Below are positions 9,730-19,219 of a stretch of DNA of 64,000 nt, in pieces (within the stretch, counting starts at the first letter, position 1; each line of letters begins with the position of its first letter). Source of the stretch: Sphingobacteriia bacterium. Its GTDB lineage: Bacteria > Bacteroidota > Bacteroidia > Chitinophagales > Chitinophagaceae. Both the position numbers and the translations under genes were made by a program. The notes under the pieces were generated by a model. That model made no database searches. It was not told the DNA's origin and worked only from the letters and a program-made list of their open reading frames with translations. The stretch covers positions 23,449-87,448 of the forward strand of contig JAECQP010000007.1 in NCBI GenBank assembly GCA_015999745.1, in the 5' to 3' direction.

Positions 9730-11319
9730 ATGAAAAAGAATATAACTAATTATTTTATACCGGTAGTAACGGCCGTAAGCATGCTTACGATGTCGGCTTG
9801 TACCAAACTGGAGCCTAAATTGGATGCGCCCAATTCAATTGCACCTACCACAAGCGGTGGTGCACCATCTGCTCCTTCCATTTCTGCTGTATACGAGCAG
9901 TTAAACAACCTGGTAGGCGGCCAGGAAGGTTGGCATGGTATGCAGGAGCATACCACCGATGAACTGCTCGGACCAACCCGCGGTACAGACTGGGACGACT
10001 TTGGTACCTGGCGTCGTTTGCACCTGCACACCTGGGGACCTGATCATAACCAGATCACCAATGCATGGAACCAGTTGAACGGAGCGTTGTTCCAGACCAC
10101 CCTGATTGCGGAAACCAAAACAGGATTGGAAAAAGCAGAAGGACAGTTCCTTCGTGCGTATTTCCGCTACCTGACTTGTGATCTGTACGGGCAGGTTCAA
10201 ACAAGACCTGCAACCGCAGCAGCAAGCGCTATTCCTGATGTATTAACCAGGTCTGCAGCCATTGATGCAATCATTGCAGAACTGGAATCAGCAGTACCCA
10301 ATCTGCCGGCATTCTCCCGTACCAACAGAACTCAGGCTACCAAAGAAGCCGCATGGGCTTTGCTGGCTAAATGTTACCTGAACAAAGCGGTGTTCAAGCA
10401 GGATCCTACCAAACCTGCAGGTCCTTATACCTTTGCTTCAGCCGACATGAACAAAGTAATCGAATACTGTAACAATATCGCTGCAAACCCTTTACTGGCA
10501 GTGAACTCCTATTACTGGGATAACTTTAAGTGGGACAACGGTACCCTGTCTACAGAGAACATTTTTGTTCGTAAAAATGGTTCTGATACAAGAGCTGGTA
10601 ACGGTTCTGCACTGGTATGGCAAACCGCCATGGGCTTCCACTACGGCCAGGCGCCCAGCGGCTGGAACGGATTTGCTACGCTCTCCGATTTCTACGACAG
10701 CTTTGAAGCTACCGATAAAAGAAGATCCGATACGCTGGCAGGCTACACTGCACAAACAGGTGTGGTTGCCGGTTTCCTGGTGGGTACTGTAAGAGGACCT
10801 AAAGACGGAAGAATCGGTAACCCGATCGTTGTATTGAAAGACAGAAGTAAGAACGACCTGGTATTCACCAGGAACGTATCTATGTTCTTCAACAACGAAG
10901 CAAACGGTATCCGTCCCAACAAGTTCCCGCTGGATCCAAGTACCATCAATGATGGAGGTTGGGGTAGCCAGAACGAATTTCCTTTCTTCCGTTTCTCAGA
11001 TGTTCGCCTGATGAAGGCCGAAGCCATCTTAAGAGGCGGTACCGGTGGCGGAGAAACTGCTTTGGCTATCGTAAACGGTATCCGCGCCAATAGAAGTGTT
11101 GCCGCTTTAAGCGCCCTCAGTTTAACTGATCTGCTGAAAGAAAGAGGTAAGGAATTATGGCTGGAAGGCTGGAGAAGAAATGATATGATCCGTTACGGAG
11201 TGTTCAATGATCCCGTACAGGAAAGATCAGCCGCTTCTGCCGCTTACAGGGTAGTGTTCCCGATCCCTGCTACTGCAGTGGCATCTAACCCTAACCTGAA
11301 ACAAAACTTCGGTTATTAA
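9730..11319 (+). CDS. SusD/RagB-family surface nutrient-binding lipoprotein
   Basis: The ATG at 9730 gives MKKNITNYFIPVV followed by a lipobox LTMSAC, so I prefer it over the ATG at 9706. The product is 529 residues of SusD type, rich in alpha-helical TPR-like segments, with the C-terminal region (FPFFRFSDVRLMKAEAILR, then LLKERGKELWLEGWRRNDMIRYG) that is strongly conserved in the family. It caps the SusC barrel and captures ligand at the cell surface. The operon ends at the terminator at 11344. Confidence 0.95.
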   Translation: MKKNITNYFIPVVTAVSMLTMSACTKLEPKLDAPNSIAPTTSGGAPSAPSISAVYEQLNNLVGGQEGWHGMQEHTTDELLGPTRGTDWDDFGTWRRLHLHTWGPDHNQITNAWNQLNGALFQTTLIAETKTGLEKAEGQFLRAYFRYLTCDLYGQVQTRPATAAASAIPDVLTRSAAIDAIIAELESAVPNLPAFSRTNRTQATKEAAWALLAKCYLNKAVFKQDPTKPAGPYTFASADMNKVIEYCNNIAANPLLAVNSYYWDNFKWDNGTLSTENIFVRKNGSDTRAGNGSALVWQTAMGFHYGQAPSGWNGFATLSDFYDSFEATDKRRSDTLAGYTAQTGVVAGFLVGTVRGPKDGRIGNPIVVLKDRSKNDLVFTRNVSMFFNNEANGIRPNKFPLDPSTINDGGWGSQNEFPFFRFSDVRLMKAEAILRGGTGGGETALAIVNGIRANRSVAALSALSLTDLLKERGKELWLEGWRRNDMIRYGVFNDPVQERSAASAAYRVVFPIPATAVASNPNLKQNFGY

Positions 11320-11343
11320 TTTCAATCGTATAAAGTTCAGAAA

Positions 11344-11369
11344 GGCCCCGGGTTACCGGGGCCTTTTTT
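11344..11369 (+). terminator. Strong rho-independent terminator after susCD
   Basis: A perfect 8-bp GC stem (GGCCCCGG with CCGGGGCC), a 4-nt loop, then six T. It separates SusC/SusD from the FG-GAP genes downstream. Confidence 0.95.
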
Positions 11370-11436
11370 ATTCCGCTTACCGAAAAAGCCAGCATATGAT
11401 CTGTGTAAAATATCCAAACAGCACGCTGTAATTACT

Positions 11437-11444
11437 TATTTTTA
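11437..11444 (+). promoter_or_regulatory. -7-like element, 4 nt before the start of the FG-GAP gene
   Basis: TATTTTTA differs from TAnnTTTG only in the last base and ends exactly 4 nt before the ATG at 11449. No clear TTTG is seen at -33. The spacing matches four better examples in this window. Confidence 0.35.
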
Positions 11445-11448
11445 GAAC

Positions 11449-14400
11449 ATGATGCTTCGTACAACCTTACTTGCCGGAACTGTATTATTGCTGCTGAACT
11501 CCTGTAAACAAAACAAACAGGAGCCGCTGTTTACACTTACCCCAAACAGCAATATTCATTTTACCAATACCATTACCGAAACCAAATCCTTCAATGTATT
11601 TAAGTACAGGAATTTTTACAATGGCGGAGGGGTGGCCACCGGTGATCTGAACAACGACGGATTGCCAGAAGTGTTCTTCACTGCCAACCAGGGCGCCAAC
11701 AAACTGTACCTCAACAAAGGGAATATGCAGTTTGAAGATATCTCCGAAAAAACAGGTTTCGGCAATAAGCAGCAATGGAGTACCGGTGTGGTATTTGCAG
11801 ACATTAATGCAGATGGCTGGCTCGATATCTATGTGTGCAATGCCGGCAATATGCTGGAGAAGCCGCTGCGTAAAAATCAATTGTACATCAATAATCACAA
11901 CCTGACTTTTACAGAAAGCGCAGCCGCTTACGGGCTGGATAACGACGGATATTCCACGCAGGCATCTTTTTTTGATTATGATCTCGACGGAGACCTGGAT
12001 TGTTTCCTGGTCAACAACAGCCCCATTCCGGTGAACAGTCTCAACTATGCCAATATGCGGCAAATTCCTGATGCAGAGGCGCCGTTTGCCGAATTCCTCA
12101 AAGGTGGCGGCGATCATCTTTTCAGAAACGACCAGGGGAAATTCAGGGAAGTGAGCCGTGAGGCGGGTATTCACGGAAGTATCATCAGCTTTGGCCTGGG
12201 GGTAACCGTAGGAGATATCAACCAGGATGGCTATCCCGATGTATATGTCTCCAACGATTTCTTCGAGAAGGACTATCTCTACATCAATCAGCGAAACGGC
12301 ACATTTATAGATGAAATTGAACAGCGCACGCAGCATATCAGTTTCTCTTCCATGGGAGCCGATTTACAGGATATCAATAACGATGGCCGCCCGGATATTT
12401 TTACAACGGATATGTTGCCGGGCGACGATTACCGGTTAAAAACAAATACCTCCTTTGAGGGCTATGATGTATTTAAACTGAAACAGAACCAGGGTTTTTA
12501 CAACCAGTATACACAGAACTCTTTGCAGGTGAATAACGGGGAAGGAAAATTCCGGGAAACCGCCTTCTACAGTGGTGTGGCAGCCAGTGACTGGAGCTGG
12601 GGCGCATTGATGTTTGATGCAGACAACGACGGCTACTCCGATATTTTTGTTTGTAATGGCATTTACAGGGATGTGACCGATCAGGACTTCATCGATTTTT
12701 TTGCCAATGATGTAGTGAACCAGATGGCGCTTACCGGAAAAAAAGAAGAAGTGGAAACGGTGATTGATAAAATGCCTTCCGTGCCCATACCGAATAAAGC
12801 ATTTCGCAACAAAGGTCAGCTCCGTTTTGAAGATGCCGGAATGGACTGGGGTTTCGATAAACCGACTTTTTCCAACGGTGCATCCTATGCAGACCTGGAC
12901 AATGACGGAGACCTGGACCTGGTCATCAGCAATGTAAACCAGGAAGCATTGGTATATAAGAACAACAGCAGGGAACAACATAAAACAGGCTATATTTCCA
13001 TATCACTTCAATACAAAGCGCCCAATACATTTGGTATAGGAAGCATCATAAAACTGTATCGCGGCGGGGAGATCATTACCCGCGAACTGATTCCCAGCAA
13101 AGGATTTCAGTCTTCCGTAGAATACCGGCAAACCATTGGTATCGGAAATGCACAGCCGGATTCAATGCAGGTGATCTGGCCCGACAGGAGTGTTACCACT
13201 GTGGTAAAACCGGCCGTTAATCAGCAACATGCAATAAAATATGCTGCAGCATCGGCCCGGCCCTACTCACCGGCCAATACTCCTGTAACAACGCCTTATT
13301 TTGAAGCCCTTCAACTGCCGTTCGAAAAACATACTGAAGATGATTATGTGGATTTTTATACGGAAAGAAATATTCCGTTCATGCTTTCGCGGCAGGGTCC
13401 TAAATCCGCTGTGTCAGATGTAAACGGAGACGGGCTGGAAGATGTTTATATCGGAGGCGCGGTACAGCAGCCCGGAGCACTTTATCTGCAAACTGCCGGA
13501 GGACTTGTAAAGAAGAATGTACCCGACTTTAAAAAATATGCCTTCAATGATGTAACGGCCGCCTTCTTTTTTGATGCGGACCAGGACGGAGACCCGGACC
13601 TCTTCACGGGCGGTGGCGGCAACTTTACTGCAGCAGCATCCGAGAGCTACCAGAATCATGTTTTCCTCAACGATGGCAAGGGCAACTTTACTTTAAAGAT
13701 CGGCGCTTTGCCGGTGAGTCATACCAACTGCGGAACAGCCATACCGCTGGATTATGACGGAGACGGCCGCATGGACCTGTTGGTTGGAAGCAGGAGCGAG
13801 CCACAGAATTATGGTGTATCGCCCCGGAGTTTCCTCTATCACAATGAAGGCAATGCAGCATTCCGGGAAGTCAATGAAACCGTGGCGCCGATGTTGAACA
13901 ACCTCGGAATGATCACTTCAGCAGCATGGGCGGATCTCAATGGCGATCGTAAGCCGGAGCTGATTATAACCGGAGAATGGATGTATCCGCATGTGTACAG
14001 CTTTAACGGGAAGCGGTTTGTTGAACAGAAAACAGGATTGGAAAACCAGTACGGATGGTGGCAGCAGCTCAGCGTTGCAGACCTCGACAAGGATGGCGAT
14101 GCCGACCTGGTGCTGGGCAACCTGGGGCAGAATTTTTACCTTCAAACCGATTCCGCGCATCCGGTGAAAGTGTGGATCAAAGACTTTGACCAGAATGGAA
14201 CACCGGATAAAATATTCAGTCATACCATTGGTGATAAAGATGTTCCGGTATTCATGAAAAAGGAGATCACCGATCAGATCCCTTCTTTAAAAAAATCCAA
14301 CCTGAAACACCAGGACTATGCATCCAAAACCATACAACAGTTGTTTAAGGACGGGTTAAAAGATGCAGCAATATTGCAGGTGAATACTGCCGCTTCGGTG

Positions 14401-14775
14401 ATAGCCATTAACAATGGCAGGGGACAGTTCAGTACCCGGCCGCTGCCGGTTGAAGCGCAATTGTCTTCCATCAATGCCATAGCAGTAACAGATGTAAATA
14501 AAGATGGCCATGCAGATATTCTTGCTGCGGGAAATTTCTTTGACCTGTTACCGCAGTTCTGCAGGGTGGATGCTTCTTTTGGCCAGGTATTGCTGGGAGA
14601 CGGTAAAGGCGGCTATACCATCACTGCTCCTTACAAAGCTGGTATCAGCCTGAACGGGCAGGTAAGGGATATTGCACCGGTGAAATACAAACAACAAACC
14701 GGTTTCCTGTTTTTACAAAACGACAACTACCCGGTATTTTTCCGGCTCAACGAAAAAGGGAGCAACACTAAATAA
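11449..14775 (+). CDS. Giant FG-GAP/VCBS repeat lipoprotein with ASPIC/UnbV domain (copy 1)
   Basis: 1108 residues. Signal peptide and lipobox LLLLNSC. At least 14 calcium-binding-type loops of the form DxNxDGxxD are visible (for example DLNNDGLPE, DYDLDGDLD, DLDNDGDLD, DADQDGDPD), marking FG-GAP/VCBS blades of integrin-like propellers. The middle contains an ASPIC/UnbV domain (GIGSIIKLYRGGEII, then SKGFQSSVEYRQTIGIGNA, then VIWPDRS). Such proteins are common downstream of SusCD in Chitinophagaceae; they are thought to be surface binding proteins, with no established enzymatic role. A paralogue starts 6 bases after the stop, so the two are cotranscribed. Confidence 0.9.
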   Translation: MMLRTTLLAGTVLLLLNSCKQNKQEPLFTLTPNSNIHFTNTITETKSFNVFKYRNFYNGGGVATGDLNNDGLPEVFFTANQGANKLYLNKGNMQFEDISEKTGFGNKQQWSTGVVFADINADGWLDIYVCNAGNMLEKPLRKNQLYINNHNLTFTESAAAYGLDNDGYSTQASFFDYDLDGDLDCFLVNNSPIPVNSLNYANMRQIPDAEAPFAEFLKGGGDHLFRNDQGKFREVSREAGIHGSIISFGLGVTVGDINQDGYPDVYVSNDFFEKDYLYINQRNGTFIDEIEQRTQHISFSSMGADLQDINNDGRPDIFTTDMLPGDDYRLKTNTSFEGYDVFKLKQNQGFYNQYTQNSLQVNNGEGKFRETAFYSGVAASDWSWGALMFDADNDGYSDIFVCNGIYRDVTDQDFIDFFANDVVNQMALTGKKEEVETVIDKMPSVPIPNKAFRNKGQLRFEDAGMDWGFDKPTFSNGASYADLDNDGDLDLVISNVNQEALVYKNNSREQHKTGYISISLQYKAPNTFGIGSIIKLYRGGEIITRELIPSKGFQSSVEYRQTIGIGNAQPDSMQVIWPDRSVTTVVKPAVNQQHAIKYAAASARPYSPANTPVTTPYFEALQLPFEKHTEDDYVDFYTERNIPFMLSRQGPKSAVSDVNGDGLEDVYIGGAVQQPGALYLQTAGGLVKKNVPDFKKYAFNDVTAAFFFDADQDGDPDLFTGGGGNFTAAASESYQNHVFLNDGKGNFTLKIGALPVSHTNCGTAIPLDYDGDGRMDLLVGSRSEPQNYGVSPRSFLYHNEGNAAFREVNETVAPMLNNLGMITSAAWADLNGDRKPELIITGEWMYPHVYSFNGKRFVEQKTGLENQYGWWQQLSVADLDKDGDADLVLGNLGQNFYLQTDSAHPVKVWIKDFDQNGTPDKIFSHTIGDKDVPVFMKKEITDQIPSLKKSNLKHQDYASKTIQQLFKDGLKDAAILQVNTAASVIAINNGRGQFSTRPLPVEAQLSSINAIAVTDVNKDGHADILAAGNFFDLLPQFCRVDASFGQVLLGDGKGGYTITAPYKAGISLNGQVRDIAPVKYKQQTGFLFLQNDNYPVFFRLNEKGSNTK

Positions 14776-14780
14776 AACCT

Positions 14781-17700
14781 ATGTCCGATTCAATACTGCA
14801 TTGTTTCCGTAGAAGCAACCGGCTGTTGGCCACCGTTGTTGTGGTAACACTGCTGCTTACCGGCGCAACAGGGTGCAGTGAAAAAAAGCCCGCAGCTTCC
14901 CTGTTTGAAGTATTGGATAGTAAGTCTACCGGGTTGAATTTTACCAACCAGCTTACACCCACACCTGCGTTCAATCTTTTCTCCTACATGTATTACTACA
15001 ATGGTGCAGGAATAGGGTCGGGCGATTTCAATAATGACGGACTGATTGATCTTTTTTTCTCAGCCAATCAAAAACGCAATGCCTTGTATCTCAACAGGGG
15101 CGGTATGCATTTTGAAGATGTTTCGGCAGCATCCGGAATACCGGCAGACCCTGCATGGAGTACAGGCGTGTCTGTGGCAGACATCAATAACGACGGCCTG
15201 CTCGATCTGTATATCTGCCGGGTATCGAACTTCCTGCATTTAAAGGGTAGCAACCAGTTGCTGGTATGTACGGGCATTGATGCAAAAGGTATTCCGCATT
15301 ACAAAGAACAGGCGGCAGATTATGGACTGAACTTTTCGGGCTTCAGCACACAGGCCGCATTCCTCGATTATGATGCCGACGGAGACCTGGATATGTTCCT
15401 GCTCAACCACCCGGTAACACATGATGGTAATTATGCGCCGAGGTACTATTTCGAAAACAAGCGGGATTCCCTGGCGGGGCAGCGGTTATATCGCAATGAT
15501 CAGCCGAAGACAGGCGGCAGGATCCGGTTTACCGATGTAAGCGCTTCGGCCGGCATCAATGGTACCAGGATCGGGTATGGACTGGGTGTGGCCATTGCAG
15601 ACATTGATCTCGATGGATGGCCGGATATCTATGTGGGCAATGATTTTCATGAAAACGATTATCTCTACATCAACCAGCGCAATGGAAAATTTTCGGAACA
15701 ACTTACCCAGCAGATCGGGCATACGAGCCAGTTCAGCATGGGGGTGGATGTGGCCGATGTCAACAACGATGCATACCCGGATATCATTTCGATGGATATG
15801 CTTCCTTATGATCCCTATATGATCCGCCGGTCGCCCTCCGAAGATGATTATACTATTTTTCAACAGAAGCTTGCTTATGGATATGCTCCGCAGTATGCGC
15901 GCAACAACCTGCAATACAACAGGGGAAACGGAACATTCAGTGAGCTGGGCCAGTATGCAGGCGTGCATGCCACCGACTGGAGCTGGGCTTCTTTGTGGGT
16001 AGACTTCAACAACGACGGAAAGAAAGACCTGTTTGTATCCAATGGCATTCCCAAGCGGATGAATGATATCGATTATATCAATTTTGTTTCCGGCAATGAG
16101 ATCCAGCAAAAACTAAAGGAGCAAAAAATAAACGAGAAAGACCTGGCGCTGACCAATAAATTCCCGGAGATCAAAATCCCCAACCAGTTTTACCTGAACC
16201 AGGGCGGGTTCCGTTTCAGGAATATGACAGACAGTATTGCCGCAAACCCACCCACTTTTTCCAACGGTGCATTGTATGCAGACCTCGACAACGACGGGGA
16301 TCAGGATATTGTAGTCAATAACATCAATGAGCCGGTGATGGTGTATGCAAACAACACCAATACTGCTGAAAAGAAAACGGTGTATGCATCCGTGCAACTG
16401 AAAGGCTTTCCGGGTAATACACAGGCGCTGGGGACCAAACTGATGGTGTACACTAAAGACGGAATCCATACCTATGAACAACAGACCGTGCATGGATTTC
16501 AGTCCAGCATGCTGGCGCCGCTCCATATAGGACTGGAAGGCATACAGGTAGATTCGGTATTGCTGATCTGGCCCGATAACCGGTACAGTCGTGTTGAACT
16601 GGCTGCAGGAAAAACACAAACCATTGCGTACCGCCGGGGATTGCCCCTGTTCAATTACAATAGCCTTCAACCTAAGAAGACGGCCGGCAGTTTTGAAGAC
16701 ATCACTTCGCAGACCGGGTTAACCTACCGGCATACCGAAAATACATTCAATGAATTTGACCGGGAGCCGCTGATGCCGCATATGGTATCGGCCGAAGGGC
16801 CTGCGCTGGCCGTAGCGGATATTAACCACGACGGGATGGAAGACGTTTTTGTGGGCGCTGCAAAAAGCTTTCACAATGTGGTGTACCTGCAAACCAAACA
16901 AGGCAGGTTTATAGCTCTTCCGCAGCCCGAAATGGCAAAGGACAGCATGTGGGAAAATGTGGATGCGCAATGGGTGGATGTAAACAATGATACACACCCA
17001 GACCTGGTGATTGCGAGCGGGGGTAATGAGTATTACGGAGAAGATCCGCATCTGCAGCCATTGCTTTACCTGAACGACGGTACGGGCAGGCTTCATAAAA
17101 AAGAAGATGCATTCGGCGCCATATATATAACACAGAGCAGGGTGGTGGCCAATGATTTTAACGGAGATGGAAAGATTGATCTTTTTATAGCAGGCAGAAC
17201 GCAACCCTGGCAATATGGAAAGACTCCCAGGTCTTATTTGTTGCAGAACGATGGTACGGGTAAATTCAGCGATGTTACGGCCGCTTATTCCAAAGAGCTG
17301 TTGCAGCCGGGCATGGTCAGTTCTGCAGCATGGGCAGACCTGGATGGCGATAGACAAAAAGACCTGGTACTCTGTTATGAGTGGGGCGGCATAGATGCAT
17401 TCCTGCAACAGGGCAATCGCTTCGTGCGAAAACAACTGACCGCCCGAAAAGGCTGGTGGCAGTTTATAAGTATACAGGATGCAGACGGAGATGGAGATCC
17501 CGATATCCTGGCCGGAAACCTGGGGTTGAACAGCCGGCTGAAAGCTTCGGAAAAAGAACCGGTAAACCTCTACATCAATGACTTTGACAATAACGGAAGA
17601 ACCGAGCAGGTGATGACTTATTTCCTAAAAGGGAAAGAAATTCCATTTTCCGGAAAGAACCTGCTGGAAAAACAAATCCCGATGCTGCGAAAAAAATTCC

Positions 17701-18146
17701 TGTATGCGGAAAATTTTGCCAAAGCCAACCTGGCTGAACTGTTTGGACAACAGCAGTTAAGCCGCTCGCAGAAACTAAGCGCCGATTATTTTGGGAACGC
17801 GGTATTGCTCAATAAGGGCAATCTGCAATTTAACCTCGAAGCCCTGCCCTATGAGGCGCAACTGAGTACCATGCGAACAGCAGCAGCCGTATCAACCCAA
17901 CAAGAACAGGCCGCAGGCATCCTGCTGATGGGAAATTTTCATGCGTACAGTATGGAGCTGGGGCGCCAGGACGCAGATTATGGTACTTTCTTAAGCGGGG
18001 GGAAAGGAAGCATAACGGCAACAGGCATCAACGGCGTAACGATCACAGGAGAGGTCCGGCAGATTCAACCCATCCGCATCGGAACACGTACTGCGTATAT
18101 TATTGCCAGGAACAATGCCGCCCTTCAGGTCATTGCTGTAAAATAG
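14781..18146 (+). CDS. Giant FG-GAP/VCBS repeat lipoprotein with ASPIC/UnbV domain (copy 2)
   Basis: 1121 residues with signal peptide and lipobox LTGATGC. It has the same architecture as the preceding gene: about 13 DxDxDG-type loops (DFNNDGLID, DYDADGDLD, DADGDGDPD and others), and a central ASPIC/UnbV segment (GTKLMVYTKDGIHTYEQ, HGFQSSM, LLIWPDNRYSR). The two proteins align along their whole length but differ at many positions, so this is an old tandem duplication. Spacing of 5 nt indicates a single transcript. Likely surface-exposed and calcium-binding; the ligand is unknown. Confidence 0.9.
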   Translation: MSDSILHCFRRSNRLLATVVVVTLLLTGATGCSEKKPAASLFEVLDSKSTGLNFTNQLTPTPAFNLFSYMYYYNGAGIGSGDFNNDGLIDLFFSANQKRNALYLNRGGMHFEDVSAASGIPADPAWSTGVSVADINNDGLLDLYICRVSNFLHLKGSNQLLVCTGIDAKGIPHYKEQAADYGLNFSGFSTQAAFLDYDADGDLDMFLLNHPVTHDGNYAPRYYFENKRDSLAGQRLYRNDQPKTGGRIRFTDVSASAGINGTRIGYGLGVAIADIDLDGWPDIYVGNDFHENDYLYINQRNGKFSEQLTQQIGHTSQFSMGVDVADVNNDAYPDIISMDMLPYDPYMIRRSPSEDDYTIFQQKLAYGYAPQYARNNLQYNRGNGTFSELGQYAGVHATDWSWASLWVDFNNDGKKDLFVSNGIPKRMNDIDYINFVSGNEIQQKLKEQKINEKDLALTNKFPEIKIPNQFYLNQGGFRFRNMTDSIAANPPTFSNGALYADLDNDGDQDIVVNNINEPVMVYANNTNTAEKKTVYASVQLKGFPGNTQALGTKLMVYTKDGIHTYEQQTVHGFQSSMLAPLHIGLEGIQVDSVLLIWPDNRYSRVELAAGKTQTIAYRRGLPLFNYNSLQPKKTAGSFEDITSQTGLTYRHTENTFNEFDREPLMPHMVSAEGPALAVADINHDGMEDVFVGAAKSFHNVVYLQTKQGRFIALPQPEMAKDSMWENVDAQWVDVNNDTHPDLVIASGGNEYYGEDPHLQPLLYLNDGTGRLHKKEDAFGAIYITQSRVVANDFNGDGKIDLFIAGRTQPWQYGKTPRSYLLQNDGTGKFSDVTAAYSKELLQPGMVSSAAWADLDGDRQKDLVLCYEWGGIDAFLQQGNRFVRKQLTARKGWWQFISIQDADGDGDPDILAGNLGLNSRLKASEKEPVNLYINDFDNNGRTEQVMTYFLKGKEIPFSGKNLLEKQIPMLRKKFLYAENFAKANLAELFGQQQLSRSQKLSADYFGNAVLLNKGNLQFNLEALPYEAQLSTMRTAAAVSTQQEQAAGILLMGNFHAYSMELGRQDADYGTFLSGGKGSITATGINGVTITGEVRQIQPIRIGTRTAYIIARNNAALQVIAVK

Positions 18147-18192
18147 TCGCCGCTACAAGAATGATGTTTCGGTAATCGTTTGCGGCAGACTA
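18144..18192. terminator. Hairpin between two convergent genes
   Basis: TAGTCGCCGC (18144-18153) pairs with GCGGCAGACTA (18182-18192) with one bulged base. The arms contain the stop codons of both convergent genes. There is no T-run, so a terminator role is uncertain. Confidence 0.3.
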
Positions 18193-19122
18193 GTTTCTGA
18201 CTGGATAAAAAAGTCTGGTAATCCAGCGGGTACTGTCTTTTTCTTTCACCCGGTCGGAAATCATTTGCTGAAAGGGAATGGCCGGTGAGCTTTTCCGGTA
18301 ATCCTGTACATAATTTTCCAGTTCTTTTTTGCAGGAATCAATTACCTGCGGGCCACCTTTTACTTCTGCCACCATTACATAGCCGTTGCGTACCATGTTC
18401 TTCAGCAGGAAACGATTGGTAGAGGGCAATTCCCTGTCGGTGGCAATGGCCACCATGGCTTCAAATGCTTTGCTTTCGCCGGGATACACATTCATGATCG
18501 GGGCATCCATTTCCCGGCCCTGCTCTGTGGCGATATACTGTTTCAATTCTTTCACCAGGCTGTCGATTTCCACAACGGAGGGAAGATGGTCAAAGGGGTG
18601 TTTGAGGGAAATATAGGTGGTATGCACCAATTGTTTTCTTTCAATGTTGAAACCATATACCTTCTCAACGTTGGAAAAATTGGCCTCCACCTGCTGCATG
18701 AAATTCCGGATGGTCTTTTTGGTATCCATCATCGAAATGTATTGCAGGGCTTTGGTAAAGGGGTTGGAAGAAAACCGGTAGATCCCATTGATGTTGAACT
18801 GTGTTCCGCCATTGGCGGCCATGAAGAAGTTGAAATCCACGAAACCCTGCAGGCTGCCACGGCTGGTCTGCGCCTGGAAACCATTCAGTAAAATTTTCTG
18901 CACCTGAAAAAGCGTTTGACCGCTGCTGCAAACGGAATCATTGAGTTGCTGCCCGGGCCACCAGGCGCTCCATTTGGCCGGATCGGAAACCAGGCGGGTC
19001 GGCGCTTCAATAGGACAGTCTACTACTACCGATTGTGAGATATTTTGTTCGGAGGGTAGTACAAGACTTACTACAGCAGTAAGGGCAATCAGTACAAAAA
19101 CAACAATCAACAGCTTTTTCAT
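18190..19122 (-). CDS. Membrane-anchored SRPBCC / GyrI-like effector-binding protein
   Basis: I choose the ATG at 19122, which gives MKKLLIVVFVLIALTAVVSLVLP, one N-terminal membrane anchor or uncleaved signal; the longer frame adds an implausible N-terminus. The first half (VDCPIEAPTRLVSDPAKWSAWWPG) resembles a START/SRPBCC ligand-binding fold. The second half, starting near YIATEQGREMDAPIMNVYPG, resembles the GyrI-like small-molecule domain. The soluble part would face the periplasm. It is divergent from the GH65-type gene. No enzymatic residues can be assigned. Confidence 0.6.
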   Translation of the reverse strand: MKKLLIVVFVLIALTAVVSLVLPSEQNISQSVVVDCPIEAPTRLVSDPAKWSAWWPGQQLNDSVCSSGQTLFQVQKILLNGFQAQTSRGSLQGFVDFNFFMAANGGTQFNINGIYRFSSNPFTKALQYISMMDTKKTIRNFMQQVEANFSNVEKVYGFNIERKQLVHTTYISLKHPFDHLPSVVEIDSLVKELKQYIATEQGREMDAPIMNVYPGESKAFEAMVAIATDRELPSTNRFLLKNMVRNGYVMVAEVKGGPQVIDSCKKELENYVQDYRKSSPAIPFQQMISDRVKEKDSTRWITRLFYPVRN

Positions 19123-19181
19123 TACAAACAGTTCTAAGAGATATTGGTTGAAAAAAGATCGTTCAACCGTTTTTTTATGAA

Positions 19182-19189
19182 TAAATTTG
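19182..19189 (+). promoter_or_regulatory. -7 element of the GH65-type gene
   Basis: TAAATTTG matches TAnnTTTG. It overlaps the upstream ATG at 19187, which therefore cannot be the translation start and supports the ATG at 19220. Confidence 0.5.
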
Positions 19190-19219
19190 GTACAAACGAT
19201 TACCTGCAAAATAAGGATT

